From positions 434,001-498,000 of the forward strand of contig JAIXMP010000026.1 in the NCBI GenBank assembly GCA_025677815.1: 64,000 nt of DNA, written 5' to 3'. The position numbers were made by a program, and so were the translations under genes. This DNA is from Phascolomyces articulosus (Eukaryota > Mucoromycota > Mucoromycetes > Mucorales > Lichtheimiaceae). The notes under the pieces were generated by a model, which saw nothing but the letters and a program-made list of their open reading frames with translations, had not been told where the DNA came from and ran no database searches. Below are positions 1 to 11,593 of the stretch, piece by piece (the first letter of the stretch is position 1; the number at the start of each line of letters is the position of its first letter).

Positions 1-3000
1 AACACCTCCCATTCCAATATTTTTTTGGGATGGGGAACCATGGTAAATAATATATAATTTTTTATGGTTAAATCATGGGGTTAACCAAGGGATTCTCCTT
101 GGTACATTACTCAAAAGACACAATATCATCTCGTTCGAAACCAGAGAAAACGTTTCGTACTTCTCTACTCGTTTTATAAAGCGAGTTGATGGTTTTTTTA
201 AAATCATTTGTACAATGAGTATAGTGTGTAAGCTAATTTCTCCAATAATTACAAAATCACCTCTTTGGTTTTTTTTTTCAAGCTTAATAATATATCCAAC
301 CATCTAATGATGTTGTCTATTCGTACGATCACCCAGGTATACAATAGAGTTTAAAAGGAGAATAAGCAGAGACTTTTTCTAAATATAAGTTAGTTGCTTA
401 AACTACTTTCCAACCTTTCTTCTTGGTTGTAGTGATTCGTTCAAAGTTTTTTTTTCCATATTCTTCTGCTTACAATTCTTCAATATCTTTTGCTGCGCGC
501 TGTCAAGTTTTGAAATTCATGTCCGTTGTTTCACAAACTGGGTTTATTTTTCTCTTGGTCAACAGTGTGCCGATTTTTAAAAATACATTTGAAATATGCA
601 AGCATTGAGTGCTCTTTATAATCCTTCTTTGATAATATAAAAAAAAAAAAACTTGAAAGTATTTTGAACGGCTCTAAGTTATTTCTTGCATTGTGCACAA
701 TAGTATTTTGTATTTTTACCCAATATTTAAACACAAAAAGTGTGGGTGAAAGAATGTAAATTTGGCAACATCTTAAATTATTGAGGACATTTATCATTAC
801 AGTTTAAAGTCTACATCATGTGTCGTACAATTCCTAATATATAGTTCTTGTGTCATTACAGAATAGAGTGTATAAAAGTCATGTCACTATTATTAAAACG
901 TGTTGAGATGGCGGAAGCATTTAATAAAGTTAAAATTTCAAATTATATAGTAGTAATGAATTATATGATAACAAAAGTTTACATTTATTATTTAGGAACA
1001 ATGAAACTCTTTTTTTTTGGATGTAGCTAGTACAAAAACATAATTATATTGTAGAGAAAAGAATATTCTTCGAGTTCCACCCTAAGGTGGTAATAGTTTT
1101 CAATTAACATCCATATCTGTTTTTTATTCACAGGAACGGGTTGAATCAGTACAACAGTAAATTTTTTTTATATCATATATAATTAGAAACTAAATCAAAA
1201 CGAACTACCACAACATGTATGTAATTGAGAAATGACTTTATCTTACCTTCCTTTGGAACGATATAGTAATTCATATTTCTCTCATCCATCTTCTTTATTT
1301 AACTTTTTGTATTAGACGGTCTTGCATTAATATTAAGATAATAGAAAAATAATAGAAAAATAGGAATCGACCTTTTTGATAAAAGTACTAACATTATACA
1401 TGGTGTCAAGCTCTAAAAATTCGTATTATATTTATATATGAAAATGATATGAGTTGTATCCAATCAATTATCATAAAGTAAAGATAATATTATGCAGTAA
1501 ACTAATAATTTATTGATACGTACAAAAGAACAGAATGTTCACAAGGTTGAATTTAAGTGCATTTATAATGATTGGGTATATAATATGGAAAGAATATAAT
1601 ATTAGAAAAAGCACGACAAAATTATTACAACAGTACGATAATAGTAATACGTTAGGGTTTCTTGTTATGGGGGTACTTTTTTTTTTTTTTTTGGTATATC
1701 GATCTTGGATCAGAAATTCCTTGGTTGTGTAGTAGGATGGGCTTGGTTGTATTTTGTTCAATGTAAAGTTTCACTGGTGGCGTTTTTCTTGGTACAAATG
1801 TTTCAGACATAGTTATGTAATACAGTGTGTCGATAATATAATTACAAGGATTTGGTCTTGGTTGTTTTTTGCTTTCTTGGTTGATTGCCAAATAATATAT
1901 ATCTACTGCTAAAAGTTACAGAGGATAGGAAAATGTTAACTGTTTTTCTTGACCATAAATTGACACTTCTATATATAAAATAATATGCAATACGTAAGCT
2001 ATGATCTTCATATTAAAAGCATTATCAATCCTTGGTACCAGATAGCATAAGAAAAATAATTTATATACGTACCATTTTTTCTGTCACGAATTGAAAGAAT
2101 AAAATCAATTCATTCCAAAGATAGAAAAGATAGACCACCAGAACATTAGTAATAGCCATTAATAAAAAAAATAGCCACTTTGTCTTTTGGTTCCCGTTAT
2201 GCGCAGTAGTCTTCAAAAGAAAAGATTCTTGAGTATAGTCCAAGGACCATATCAGCCATTATTTTGAAAGTCCATACTAGCTTCCTTGGAAATCCACACC
2301 GACTATATACATGCTGAATTTAACGTTCATTGTTTGTAAAAAAAAAAATCAGGCAGGAGTTTCGATGAAGAGGTATCGCTGCATTTTTGGGTAATATAGC
2401 ACCATCTGATGGCAACGCCACATGTTCAGAGACTGGCACATATTTCTTGTTATTAATTCATTGGGTTAAGATTTGAATAACCTTTCACGATGTCATTTGT
2501 GTTGTTGATATATCGTCATACTCAAATTCGGTTACGAGTGGTGTAAAATACATTCTGTAATAATATTGAGAAGCTAGCTGCTGAAGCTATGTAATAGTAG
2601 AAGTATCCCAATTGCCTAGAAAGAAATGAAATGTATTTAATCCTTCTATCCAATAGAGATGAAGATTAAGCCGTAGGTGAGCATTGCTGAATATCGGAGT
2701 TTCCCTGCTTCGGTGGACTTTCTTGTTCTTGATCTTCAATAGGTCATAGAGATACTACCGGAGAAAACTCTCTTTTGCTTGTGTGATTTTTTTTTTTTTT
2801 TTTTTTGGCACCAACGGTTTAGAATATAATAATCCACATAATCATCCATCCTAGCAAGCTAGTAAGAGAGAGGTACAGCACAAGCATAAAAATGATACGA
2901 GTCAGCAATACCATGTGGTAATAATGATGAATTGCTGAAATAACAAGGTCCTACTTTTGCAAGAATTCAACATTCTTCTGGGTTAACAATTCATTTTGAT

Positions 3001-4117
3001 TCGGTTGAACAAGATGAGAGATCCACTTTGATATCAAAGGCAACCTGAGTAGTACAAAGATTTAGTTTACTGCAGGTAGATAAAATATGGGAACGGATAC
3101 TTGACACATGCATCGGAATGACGCCATTGACCATCACATGCAGAGTGGTAATGTCTTGTTATCAGTAAGCAAACCATAATCTTCGCAGACAATATATATA
3201 TATATATATTATGAGCCATATATACACTGTGTGTATTTCCATGAATTTGGAGAACTGTGTGTCGAAGCGTCGAATGCATAGCATGCGTTTCAAAATCAAT
3301 ATATTATTGTATATATTTTTCAAGTTACTTGAATCATGCAACTTCGTGTTATAAAAACAGAAATATATTACCTTGTAAATGTTAATTGTTATAAAGAGCC
3401 CGTACTTCATCACCAGCTTTGGCTCGAAAAAATAATAATAGTAAAACATAAACTTTGTGGTGTGTGTGTTTGTGTGTGTAAAAGAGAGAGAGAAAGAAAA
3501 AAGAAGCGAGGCTGTTTTATAATATATTAATAGAAAGATAAGTTGTAATTAATGATAATAAGCGCGAAGAGTATACTATATATATAATAGTGTATCAAAA
3601 AATGAAAACATGGATAGTATAATACCTACCTGCCAAAATATGATTTATATACAAAAAATATGGCTTTTTTTTCTATGTATAACAAAATAACAAAGTTACT
3701 AAGATTCTTTACTTCATCTATTTATAATTAGTAATATTATAATCGATAATAACTTACTTTGAGCTTGGGATTTTACATATGGATGTGTTTATGAAGAAGA
3801 TAATAAGAAATTTTCTAAAAATAATAAAAGAAAGCAGTTCATCAACAAGAATGCATTTTTACAATCCACCTAGAAATGGGTATAGCTGTTCTTCTTTCTA
3901 TTTATCTACTAACTGTTGTTTATTATGATTATGTTTGTACACTTACCTTTGAACTTCGAAAAGATTCTTATAGTGTTTTCGTCATTTGCTTTTTTGGGAT
4001 TTTCGGTTTTCTATAAAAAAAAACGATAACAAATGAGATTGGACAAGGTTACATAATTCGAAATATCATTGCCATCAACAGTAAAATATGTCGTAGAAAT
4101 AATTACTTTGGGTTTTT
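1..4117. other. Gene-free AT-rich stretch
   Basis: I find no convincing gene here. Reading frames are short, low in complexity and interrupted by A/T homopolymers (for example a run of about 20 T near 2791) and by short TA and GT runs (about 3190 and 3460). One minus-strand piece, about 2349-2451, reads as 34 open codons of balanced composition and may be an old exon. Nothing around it extends it, so it is treated only as a possible relic. Confidence 0.6.
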
Positions 4118-4573
4118 TTAATAATTATAATGATAATAAGGAGGGTCTACTTCTTCCATGTACAACCACTCCCAAACCTCTTCTTCTTCATCCATCATAA
4201 TCTCACCAACTTCCATATCCACTTTGAACGCATCCTTCATGAACATATCCCCTTCGGCGTCCTGCATGAAGACGTCTCCATCAGCATCCAACATAAAAAC
4301 ATCTTGAACAATTTTTTCTGGTTGTGGTTGATGGGAATGTTGTTGTTGTTGTTGTTGAGAAAAAAGTGGCCACTGGAAATGTTGTGGTGGCGGGGGAATG
4401 GTAGGTGCTACAAGTTGCCCCAATAGTTGTTGCTGTTGCTGCTGTTGTCGGTAAGCTGCAAGAGAAATAGCACGTCTTTCCCGATTAATATGTGGGGATG
4501 CGATTTGTCTTGATCTCAAGACTTCGGCAGAGGCAATAGCGTTGGGATTTGCTGTTCGAATATTTTTCGACAT
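4118..4573 (-). CDS. Small acidic Gln-rich protein with three 9-residue DVFM repeats and a C-terminal PPYY
   Basis: Single-exon 151-aa protein of unknown function. The start is the ATG at 4573, which gives a soluble N-terminus; the frame stays open upstream but encodes only a hydrophobic low-complexity run typical of 5' UTR. The order is: basic N-terminal 40 residues; two Gln runs (about 43-49 and 73-78) around a proline stretch; three tandem nonapeptides at 91-117 of the form D-[VM]-F-M-x-D-A-x-G; a Glu/Asp tract; then an acidic tail with W-E-W-L (134-137) and P-P-Y-Y (144-147). PPxY is the usual ligand of Nedd4/Rsp5 WW domains, and W-x-x-L after acidic residues resembles an Atg8-interacting motif. 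Both assignments are inference from very short motifs. I recognise no homologue. Ordered repeats and an unbroken frame in AT-rich DNA favour a real gene, but expression is unproven. Confidence 0.55.
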   Translation of the reverse strand: MSKNIRTANPNAIASAEVLRSRQIASPHINRERRAISLAAYRQQQQQQQLLGQLVAPTIPPPPQHFQWPLFSQQQQQQHSHQPQPEKIVQDVFMLDADGDVFMQDAEGDMFMKDAFKVDMEVGEIMMDEEEEVWEWLYMEEVDPPYYHYNY

Positions 4574-5000
4574 CTTCAAAAAAAAAAAAAAAGAAAAAGA
4601 AAAAGAAGTGCAGCTTAAAAAGAGAAGAAGCACGAAAATAAAACGATGACAGCATTATTATATAGGACATTATATAACCCATATTGTATGTTACTGCTTC
4701 TTTTGCTCCAATATAAAATAACATCTTGCCTGCTTTTCTACAATAGAGTCAATGTATCTGTTCCTTGGAACTGAAGAAAAACAACCAGTGTGGCCATCAT
4801 GATATTGCTACTGCTTGCTGCTATTATCTATGTTATATTGGCAGCAGGTGTTATTTTTATCTATTGATTTTCATCTATTATTGATTATATAATAATACAA
4901 TACAACAGCAGCAGCATCAGCATCAGCATCAACAACAATAAAGCACAATGATAAAAATAATACTTTCTTTTTTAATGAATGATATTTGTTACTCTTAAAA

Positions 5001-6297
5001 AAGGAAATCCAACATTGTTTATGCATCAACATTCTATAATAGACGTTAAAAGAGCAATTCTGCAGGTTTACGTAAAATGCTAGATCCGTTTTTATTTTTC
5101 ACCCCATGACTCGGAACTTGCCATCCGAAAAAAAAAATTGATAATAAATATGAAGATCTCTTTCTTTTCTATTATATAAACCATGTGAGTTTTTTTTTCG
5201 GATTCAAAATATGAAAGTGTATATAACGTTATAAGAGCAAAGAATGTTGTTGTTGTTTTTTTTTGTCTCAGAAACACGTGAAATGATTCTACTGCAACAA
5301 AAAAAAAAGGGACACTTATACAATATGGTGATGAATGCTTATTGGATAAGGTGTAATCAAATAAACATATAAAAATACGAAATATGAGCCATCATCATGT
5401 TTTTCCTTTTCTTTCTCTTTTTTCTTTTCCCTTTAGTTTCTATTATGCGCATAACAATTTCAATACTACTACTGCTACTACATGTCTTTTCCAATCCTCA
5501 TTTTCACTCACTCAAGGATCATCCGACTTCAGTTCTGTCTTGTCTTTGGGTATGTTATGTATTCAAAAAGTGGTTGACATGGTGTCTTTGGGGTAAGTGT
5601 TGAGCTCATTTTGAAAGCCATGATACGTGGGAGATTGTCAATTGTCAACGTACCACATTTTTGAACCAGGCGTATTTCTTTTCTTTGCCATTTTGGCTGG
5701 TCATTTCAAAATAAAATGCCATTGAGTTCCCTTCCCCATCCACTACTACTTATATGTAACTTTATTCTCTCTGATGTAAATATGGTTCATGCTTTTCTAT
5801 TTGTAATTTAGTTAGAATTTTGTAAACAATAGTATTAGTAGCTAGTAGTAGAAATAATAATAGTAGCACTAGTAGTAGTAATGGTAGTATAGTATAGTAT
5901 AGTATAGTATAGTATAGTATAGTATAATATTAGATTAGAGTATCTCATCCAATTCCTTATTCCTCCTCTCTTCGCTCTTAGGATAGTTGTTAAATAGGAT
6001 AACACCTCTTCCGCCCACAAGGATGGTTCCTTTTTCTCCACCATGCAGTTTTAGTAGTCGGTCTGTTTGCTTTATATTGTGAAGAAACTCAAACCCAATT
6101 GAACGTATGATGATACTTTGCTTATCTGATGTTCGATTCCTTTTTTTATATATTGTTCCTTTATGGTTCAGTATTCTTTAATCGGGTTGTTATGCATTTG
6201 TATTATATCTTTATACAAAACATGCGTAGCAATTCGACCAATTCAACAAGAAAATGATTTTAAAAAAAAAACTTTACATCATCATCATACTTGTTAT
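5001..6297. repeat. Segmental duplication, copy A
   Basis: About 1.3 kb that recurs in direct orientation at 31791-33147 with near-identity. The left border is the shared 'aaggaaa' and the right border is 'ttgttat', after which the sequences diverge. Differences are a handful of substitutions, a 20-25-bp insertion in copy B near 31930, and the AGTAT pentanucleotide array (8 units at 5886-5925 here, 14 in copy B). No terminal inverted repeat or clear target-site duplication was seen. Two overlapping short ORFs at 5384-5603 are preserved unchanged in copy B; see findings. No established gene is contained. Confidence 0.92.
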
Positions 6298-6847
6298 GTT
6301 TCGATATTAATAATCGATCCTTTATATATAATGAATGGACTCATTCATTTGAACATGACTCTCTGTTTTGATCTTTTACATATAATATATACAAATAAAA
6401 TAATATTCGTACGTATCCTTCTTTTTATTTTTTATTTTTCATTGGTTGTGTGAAAAAATATGGGTTTTTTGTAATTTCCCATATCACTTTTTTAGTAGCA
6501 GTAGACTATTATTATATGTTAGAGCACACAATTTTTATGTGGTGAATAGTTGGTATATATTCAATGAACGTACCACCAAATAAAATTTGACACTTCTTCC
6601 TCACCAAAAAAATTGCGAAATGCACTTTCATACACCATCCTTCCATACGTACTTTATTATCAATTATTTGCATCCATTGTTGGGTGCTCCACCTCTGTTG
6701 ACGATCCAGCTCTGAATGGCAATAACCAATCAAATCGATCAACTTTCTTACTCTATTTACTACTATACCTAATCATTCACTCTTCGTCCTTCTATGTAAA
6801 CCTTTTTTTTTCGTTTTGCCCATGTCACCTATGAACAAACCCACCCA

Positions 6848-6967
6848 GAGACATTTAAAGACAAAGTCTTTCCAGGACTGAAATCAGATGAATTACGTCG
6901 TCTGGGAACCTCAAAAGAATCGTGGAACCGGAACCGAATTTATATCGAACAAGGTGGTCCTAAATAG
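6848..6967 (+). pseudogene. Isolated exon-like fragment of an unrecognised gene
   Basis: An open run of about 38 codons with balanced composition and many charged residues (a FPGLKSDELRRLGTS-type stretch), ending in TAG. It stands out from the surrounding low-complexity DNA. It lies just upstream of, and may once have belonged to, the decayed gene that starts at 7029. No start codon or splice partner could be assigned, so it is called a gene fragment of unknown function. Confidence 0.35.
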
Positions 6968-7028
6968 GCACCGAACAGGAACCTGTCTTAGTTGGACGAC
7001 AAGTTAACAAAAGAAAATATCAAGGGAT

Positions 7029-8911
7029 ATGTCTTTAGAATTACCAATTTTTTCGACCCATCCACTGAATATATGGTCTTTTGCTGAATATCAAAACATA
7101 TTTAAAAGCAATATTGATAAAGCTTGCAAAGCTAAAACATGCTTATCTCATTTTGAAGAAGATCTCGCATGGCTGATCAAATGTGGTTAGCTAATCATAT
7201 GTTGGAAACATTTTAGAAGAACTTAAAGTATGCTTTTCAACATTTTGAAACAAAAAAAAAAAAAAAAAAAACGTAAACGTCATGGTAATTAAAACAATGG
7301 TTATAGGCCACGCCACATGTTTCTTTTGAACCATCTAAAAAAAGTAAATCTATTAAATTCAATGCACCTGCACAAACCGTGATTGGATCAGCACCTCATT
7401 CGACTTTTTCCATCACGAAGTGGGTTTATTCGCTCCCATGTGTTTTTCTGTGTGTGTGCTTTTGTGTGTGGAAAAGATATGCCGTTTCTGTTTTTACATC
7501 GTCTGGCGACGACACCAAGCCAGGAGCACGAGTGCTACTTTACAACAATCAACAATATAAGAAAGGACAAGAACAATGATTCACTAGATCAAAAGCAAAT
7601 GATTCATTATCCAATCCTACAACGGTAACGAATACGTGGATGACGGGGAAGGGGGAGATGAACCCTATGTTCCATTATGGTACACTGACAGCCTTTTTTT
7701 TCTTTTGCTTAGCTTAGAAAAAACAAATATTGAAGATGGTATCAAAGCTCAACAAAATGATTGGAGCTCCATTATAAAAGAAGAATAGATAAACAAATCC
7801 AACATCATAGGTATATATTAAAGCGAACAACCAGAGTAGTCAAATCAAATATAATTAATGTATACCGAACCTTTTACTCTAGTTTCGAACGATATGGGGT
7901 TGCATCATTTGGTCAGGGCATTAAGGAGAACCCCTTGGTTAACCCTCTGATATACAACAAGTTGGAAATTACATTCGGTTTATCATACTTCCCCCGTATC
8001 ACACCTTTTCAAAAATTATTGGAAAATGTTTTTTTGGGAGATAACTATGTAAATACAATGAACACGGGTACAGAGTGATGATGGCTCACTATTTGAATAC
8101 TTTGGTGCTAATCACTAAGGATAATTGCTAGGGTGAACCATCCTGCGCTTCAAAAATCTTCACGGCAATCGATGATTTAGATAGTAGTCGTGATAAAGAC
8201 TTATACTATCTACAAAGAATACTATTTACATTGTAATTTTTTTCGTTTAGATGTATGAATCAACATTTGATTCCGGTCTATTAAATGAGTTAAGATATCG
8301 TGCGATACTTTGGAACAATTTGCTGATTCTCTTTTTCTTATTACAGCTCAGATGTCTTACATGCAAAAAAAAAAGTACATGGCCCAATCCGAGTCTTCTT
8401 ATTGCCACCATGCCATCTGGCCCTTCCTCCGGATCATACTCACATCCATCGCCAGCCAAATGCACTCTTGTTACTAACAAGGATTTCATGGATAATGCAT
8501 GGCGTCCAAAGTCAGAAGATGCCAGCCAATAGGATATTCAAAAGAATTTGCGGACTTGGTGTGTTTCTCTGGTTGCTTTAGATAGAATATTCGGGCTATC
8601 GCCGATTCAGGCTCCAATATGTTTTCAAGGTTGGTGAAGCTGCCTTAGGTGCAAGACTGAAAGAAGATGATGATACCTATTTGGCCGACGGGACCGTATT
8701 GTGGGATGGAAATGAAATCCTCCTATTCGAAGCATCTGGGCCTTTCAACAACAAAGACATCCTCAAGCTTGCCTATGATGTGGTGAAAGGTTCTTTTAGT
8801 TGTACAACCATGGGCAAAAGTATTTTACGAAAATATCATCATGCCGATATTTATATCTTGATTGTTTATACGTGTTATTTTTACAAACAAGTACCAAAGG
8901 TAAGAACATAA
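7029..8911 (+). pseudogene. Decayed member of the Mucoromycota ADG...LLLEVS-type family
   Basis: Pieces of coding sequence in changing frames with many stops. The N-terminal remnant starts with ATG at 7029 and has about 53 good codons (LPIFSTHPLNIW-type). Middle fragments follow at about 7630-7680 (an EYVDDGEGGDEPYVPLWYTD-like stretch), 8070-8110 and 8250-8300. The best-preserved part is 8670-8850, reading ADGTVLWDGNEILLFEASGP followed by a lysine-rich helix-like segment. That block matches the core of the spliced gene at 61442-64000 (ADG, about 10 residues, then ELLLLEVS, then a conserved YDHLKGAYG-type stretch). Family members are numerous in Mucorales genomes as I recall them, with unknown function. 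Frameshifts, stops and a poly-A insertion near 7252 show that this copy is dead. Confidence 0.65.
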
Positions 8912-9008
8912 TGGTGGAGGAACCACAATAGGTTGGAAGGATGGCCATGAAATAAGGGAAGAAGGAAAGTATAGAAGCTAATTATTCACTATAAAAAAAA
9001 AGATTTGA

Positions 9009-9031
9009 GCTTTTGGCAGAATTTGGCAGAA
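9009..9031. repeat. 23-bp direct repeat, left copy (double TTGGCAGAA)
   Basis: The sequence is itself two head-to-tail copies of TTGGCAGAA. The same 23 bp recurs exactly at 10021-10043 in the same orientation, 1012 bp away. Its function is unknown. It could be a recurrent genomic motif or border repeats of an inserted piece. Confidence 0.8.
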
Positions 9032-9388
9032 TTTCATTTGACGTAATACAAATTTTTGATGCCTTACCGTATTTATTATGCTCAGTAGTACGGTTTGACA
9101 GTTACAACTGCCGTAATGTATTTTAACAAGGTAGTTGATGATTTTTTTGGCGTTTTCTTTTTTTCTTTTTGTTATTTATATAAAATGTATCACCCCTATT
9201 ATGACGCAAGTGACAGATAAATATTTGTTTTCAATAGAAAATAAATAATAAAGTTCAGAACATACCCATGCTGAACTTAAAACATCTTTGATCACTGAAC
9301 TGAAGAAAGGTGTAGACTAACAGTTGCTTATGATTCCTTTTGATTTGTGCAAGAACAATTGGATTGCGAATATCACGTTACGTTAAAG

Positions 9389-9545
9389 ATGGAAAGTGCT
9401 AATGATGCCCAAAGAAAACGAGAAAGAGATGGTATCGAGGAGTAAGTGTTTTTTTTAAAAAAAATTCTTGTCAGCACCATATTGTCTAATTTTCTAACTG
9501 CAACCTCACTAATTCTTTTCTTCTCTCTCTAGCATGGAACAATAG
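9389..9545 (+). other. Possible two-exon micro-ORF or leftover exon pair
   Basis: An ATG at 9389 opens a charged 53-nt exon (9389-9441) that ends at a consensus GTAAGT. A pyrimidine-rich tract and AG at 9532 restore the frame for three more codons and TAG at 9545, giving about 21 residues. The open frame also extends upstream of the ATG, so this may be a leftover exon of a decayed gene rather than a micro-gene. The splice signals are good; the coding claim is weak. Confidence 0.2.
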
Positions 9546-10020
9546 GGTAAGTGACTATACTCTTTTATTGTTTATATATATTTATAATATCAATTCTCAA
9601 TATAAAAGTACATTCTAATTTATATAAATTAATAAATAAAAGTTTACACTCATTATCCATTTTTTTTATGTTGGTTTTTCATAGATTCTATATAGATATG
9701 AATATTATTTTCTCTTAGCTAGTAGTAGATCTTTTTTTCTTTACTTTTCTTTCCTCATCTTTTTATTAAATAATATTATTTTTTATTACAAATCTTCCAA
9801 TTAAATGTGAATGAGTCATAAAAATTTTCCAATATTATACTGTTTATAAAACTCTCTATTTGTTATCACCACCCTGGCATTATAGTTATTTATCACGTCA
9901 GTTATAGTGGGTAAAAAAACGATGAAAAATACATCTTGATATAAATACTCATCAACGTCAAACACACTCCAATGTAATGTACAACAATGGGTTACATAGA
10001 GAAGCGTTTTGCACTACATT

Positions 10021-10043
10021 GCTTTTGGCAGAATTTGGCAGAA
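10021..10043. repeat. 23-bp direct repeat, right copy (double TTGGCAGAA)
   Basis: Exact partner of 9009-9031. It is followed directly by a GC-richer stretch (about 10053-10070) containing the palindromic GAATTC core within CCCGAATTCGCCC. The interval between the two copies holds the possible exon pair at 9389-9545 and otherwise AT-rich DNA. Confidence 0.8.
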
Positions 10044-10659
10044 AACACTTCTGTCGCCCGAATTCGCCCAAAACATTTTTTATGGTGTTGCATTGTTTAA
10101 TATATATATAAATGTATTAGTGCATGGATCATGAAGCCAGTTTTCGGCGGTGAACTATTATTATTTGAACGAGCTCATAAGGCTGAAATGAGAATCAGTT
10201 CTTAATGATCTTTTGTCCGCAAAAATACTCTTGATTTTTTTTTTTTTTTGGTAGCTGAAAGTAAGCATATGTTTTGTGATGTGTTGTGAAAATACATTAA
10301 AGTTCGAGTTGATAGTTTGCCAAATTCGCTCGTTTTCTTATTATCATTTAAAATTCAAATAAGTTTCTTGTTGAATCTTCTGTAAGTACATTAAAAGCAA
10401 TGAAGCAATCACATAAAAGAAACATAATCAAAAACATTTTGCCTCCACGTCGACTTGAAAAATATTCGATGCCATTGCCGCTCAAGCCCAGAAAACGTGG
10501 TAGAGGTCACTACGTAAAGATTGGAGAATTGGATATAGTATCCTTCATATAATAAGTAACCCATTTCACTATCATTTTATTATTTGATCTGTCCTCAAAG
10601 TATTGATATTATCAACATCAGCTTTACTATCACCACCATTTTATTAGTAAATTATCGTT

Positions 10660-10741
10660 ATATCACGGCGGAGCCGTGATATGCGATTTATCAGGTTGCA
10701 CGAATGACAGAGTCACGAGTGCTCTGATAAAAGTATATCAC
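10660..10741. repeat. Adjacent strong stem-loops (MITE-like or structured DNA)
   Basis: 10660-10682 is a 10-bp perfect stem (ATATCACGGC / GCCGTGATAT) around a 3-nt loop. The right arm overlaps the start of a second, longer hairpin: 10676-10694 pairs with about 10724-10741, and between them GCAC...TGAC pairs with GTCA...GTGC around a tiny AGA loop. The local GC content is well above its surroundings. It may be a miniature foldback element or one end of a transposon; no transposase or target-site duplication was identified. Confidence 0.6.
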
Positions 10742-11183
10742 AGTGCTCCACAAGTGGTATAAATGTAAAATATTTTATGAACTATGTTTTCTGTCTTTAA
10801 TTAAATATCTATGTTTATGTATTAGTAACAAGTAACAAGTATTAATTTATATATCTATTAACTAACAATTTTCCTGGAAAATGGTAGTAAAAGATCGAAA
10901 AACCCGAGATAAAATAGATATCACTATATTTCTCTGTCCAACACAGCCACTGTTATCAGTATTATTGGTCTGTTTGCTCAGATTTTAATTTTGCCAATTC
11001 TTGTTAAGGAGATTTCTAAAAATTGGATTTTTCGGAGCAAATTAAATTCTGAGGAGCAACCAAACATGCCCTATAATCTTACACAATCACTGTTTCTACC
11101 ATTGTCATTAGTATTTTTTCCTACCTCCATGATAGTAATCTTACCATAATCGCCACAGCAGTCTTAAAATCACTACCACCACG

Positions 11184-11421
11184 TTACTATTACTATTACT
11201 ATTACTATTACTATTACTATTACTATTACTATTACTATTACTATTACTATTACTATTACTATTACTATTACTATTACTATTACTATTACTATTACTATTA
11301 CTATTACTATTACTATTACTATTACTATTACTATTACTATTACTATTACTATTACTATTACTATTACTATTACTATTACTATTACTATTACTATTACTAT
11401 TACTATTACTATTACTATTAC
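11184..11421. repeat. Hexanucleotide satellite (TTACTA)n, about 40 units
   Basis: 238 bp of essentially perfect TTACTA repeats. It is flanked by imperfect CACCATTATC-type simple sequence from about 11050 to 11520. On the minus strand it reads as an uninterrupted Asn-Ser dipeptide run, which is a by-product of a 6-bp unit and not evidence of a gene. The perfection suggests recent expansion by slippage. Confidence 0.97.
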
Positions 11422-11593
11422 CGGTTTTTCTTATCATCATCACAATTTCTTTACTATCACAGTTAATCCAACACCATATCATTATTATTATATTATTCTT
11501 ACCACAATCATTTATCCTATCGTTATGACCACCTGTTTTCACTGTTGTATGAGGCTCAGTCAACTCTGATAGGACATTTACAGCTATAAACAA

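Noticed and set aside
11141..11593. 150-codon minus-strand ORF with a long Asn-Ser run
   Set aside because: The run is the direct translation of the hexanucleotide satellite; flanks are low complexity and no splice or start context supports a gene.
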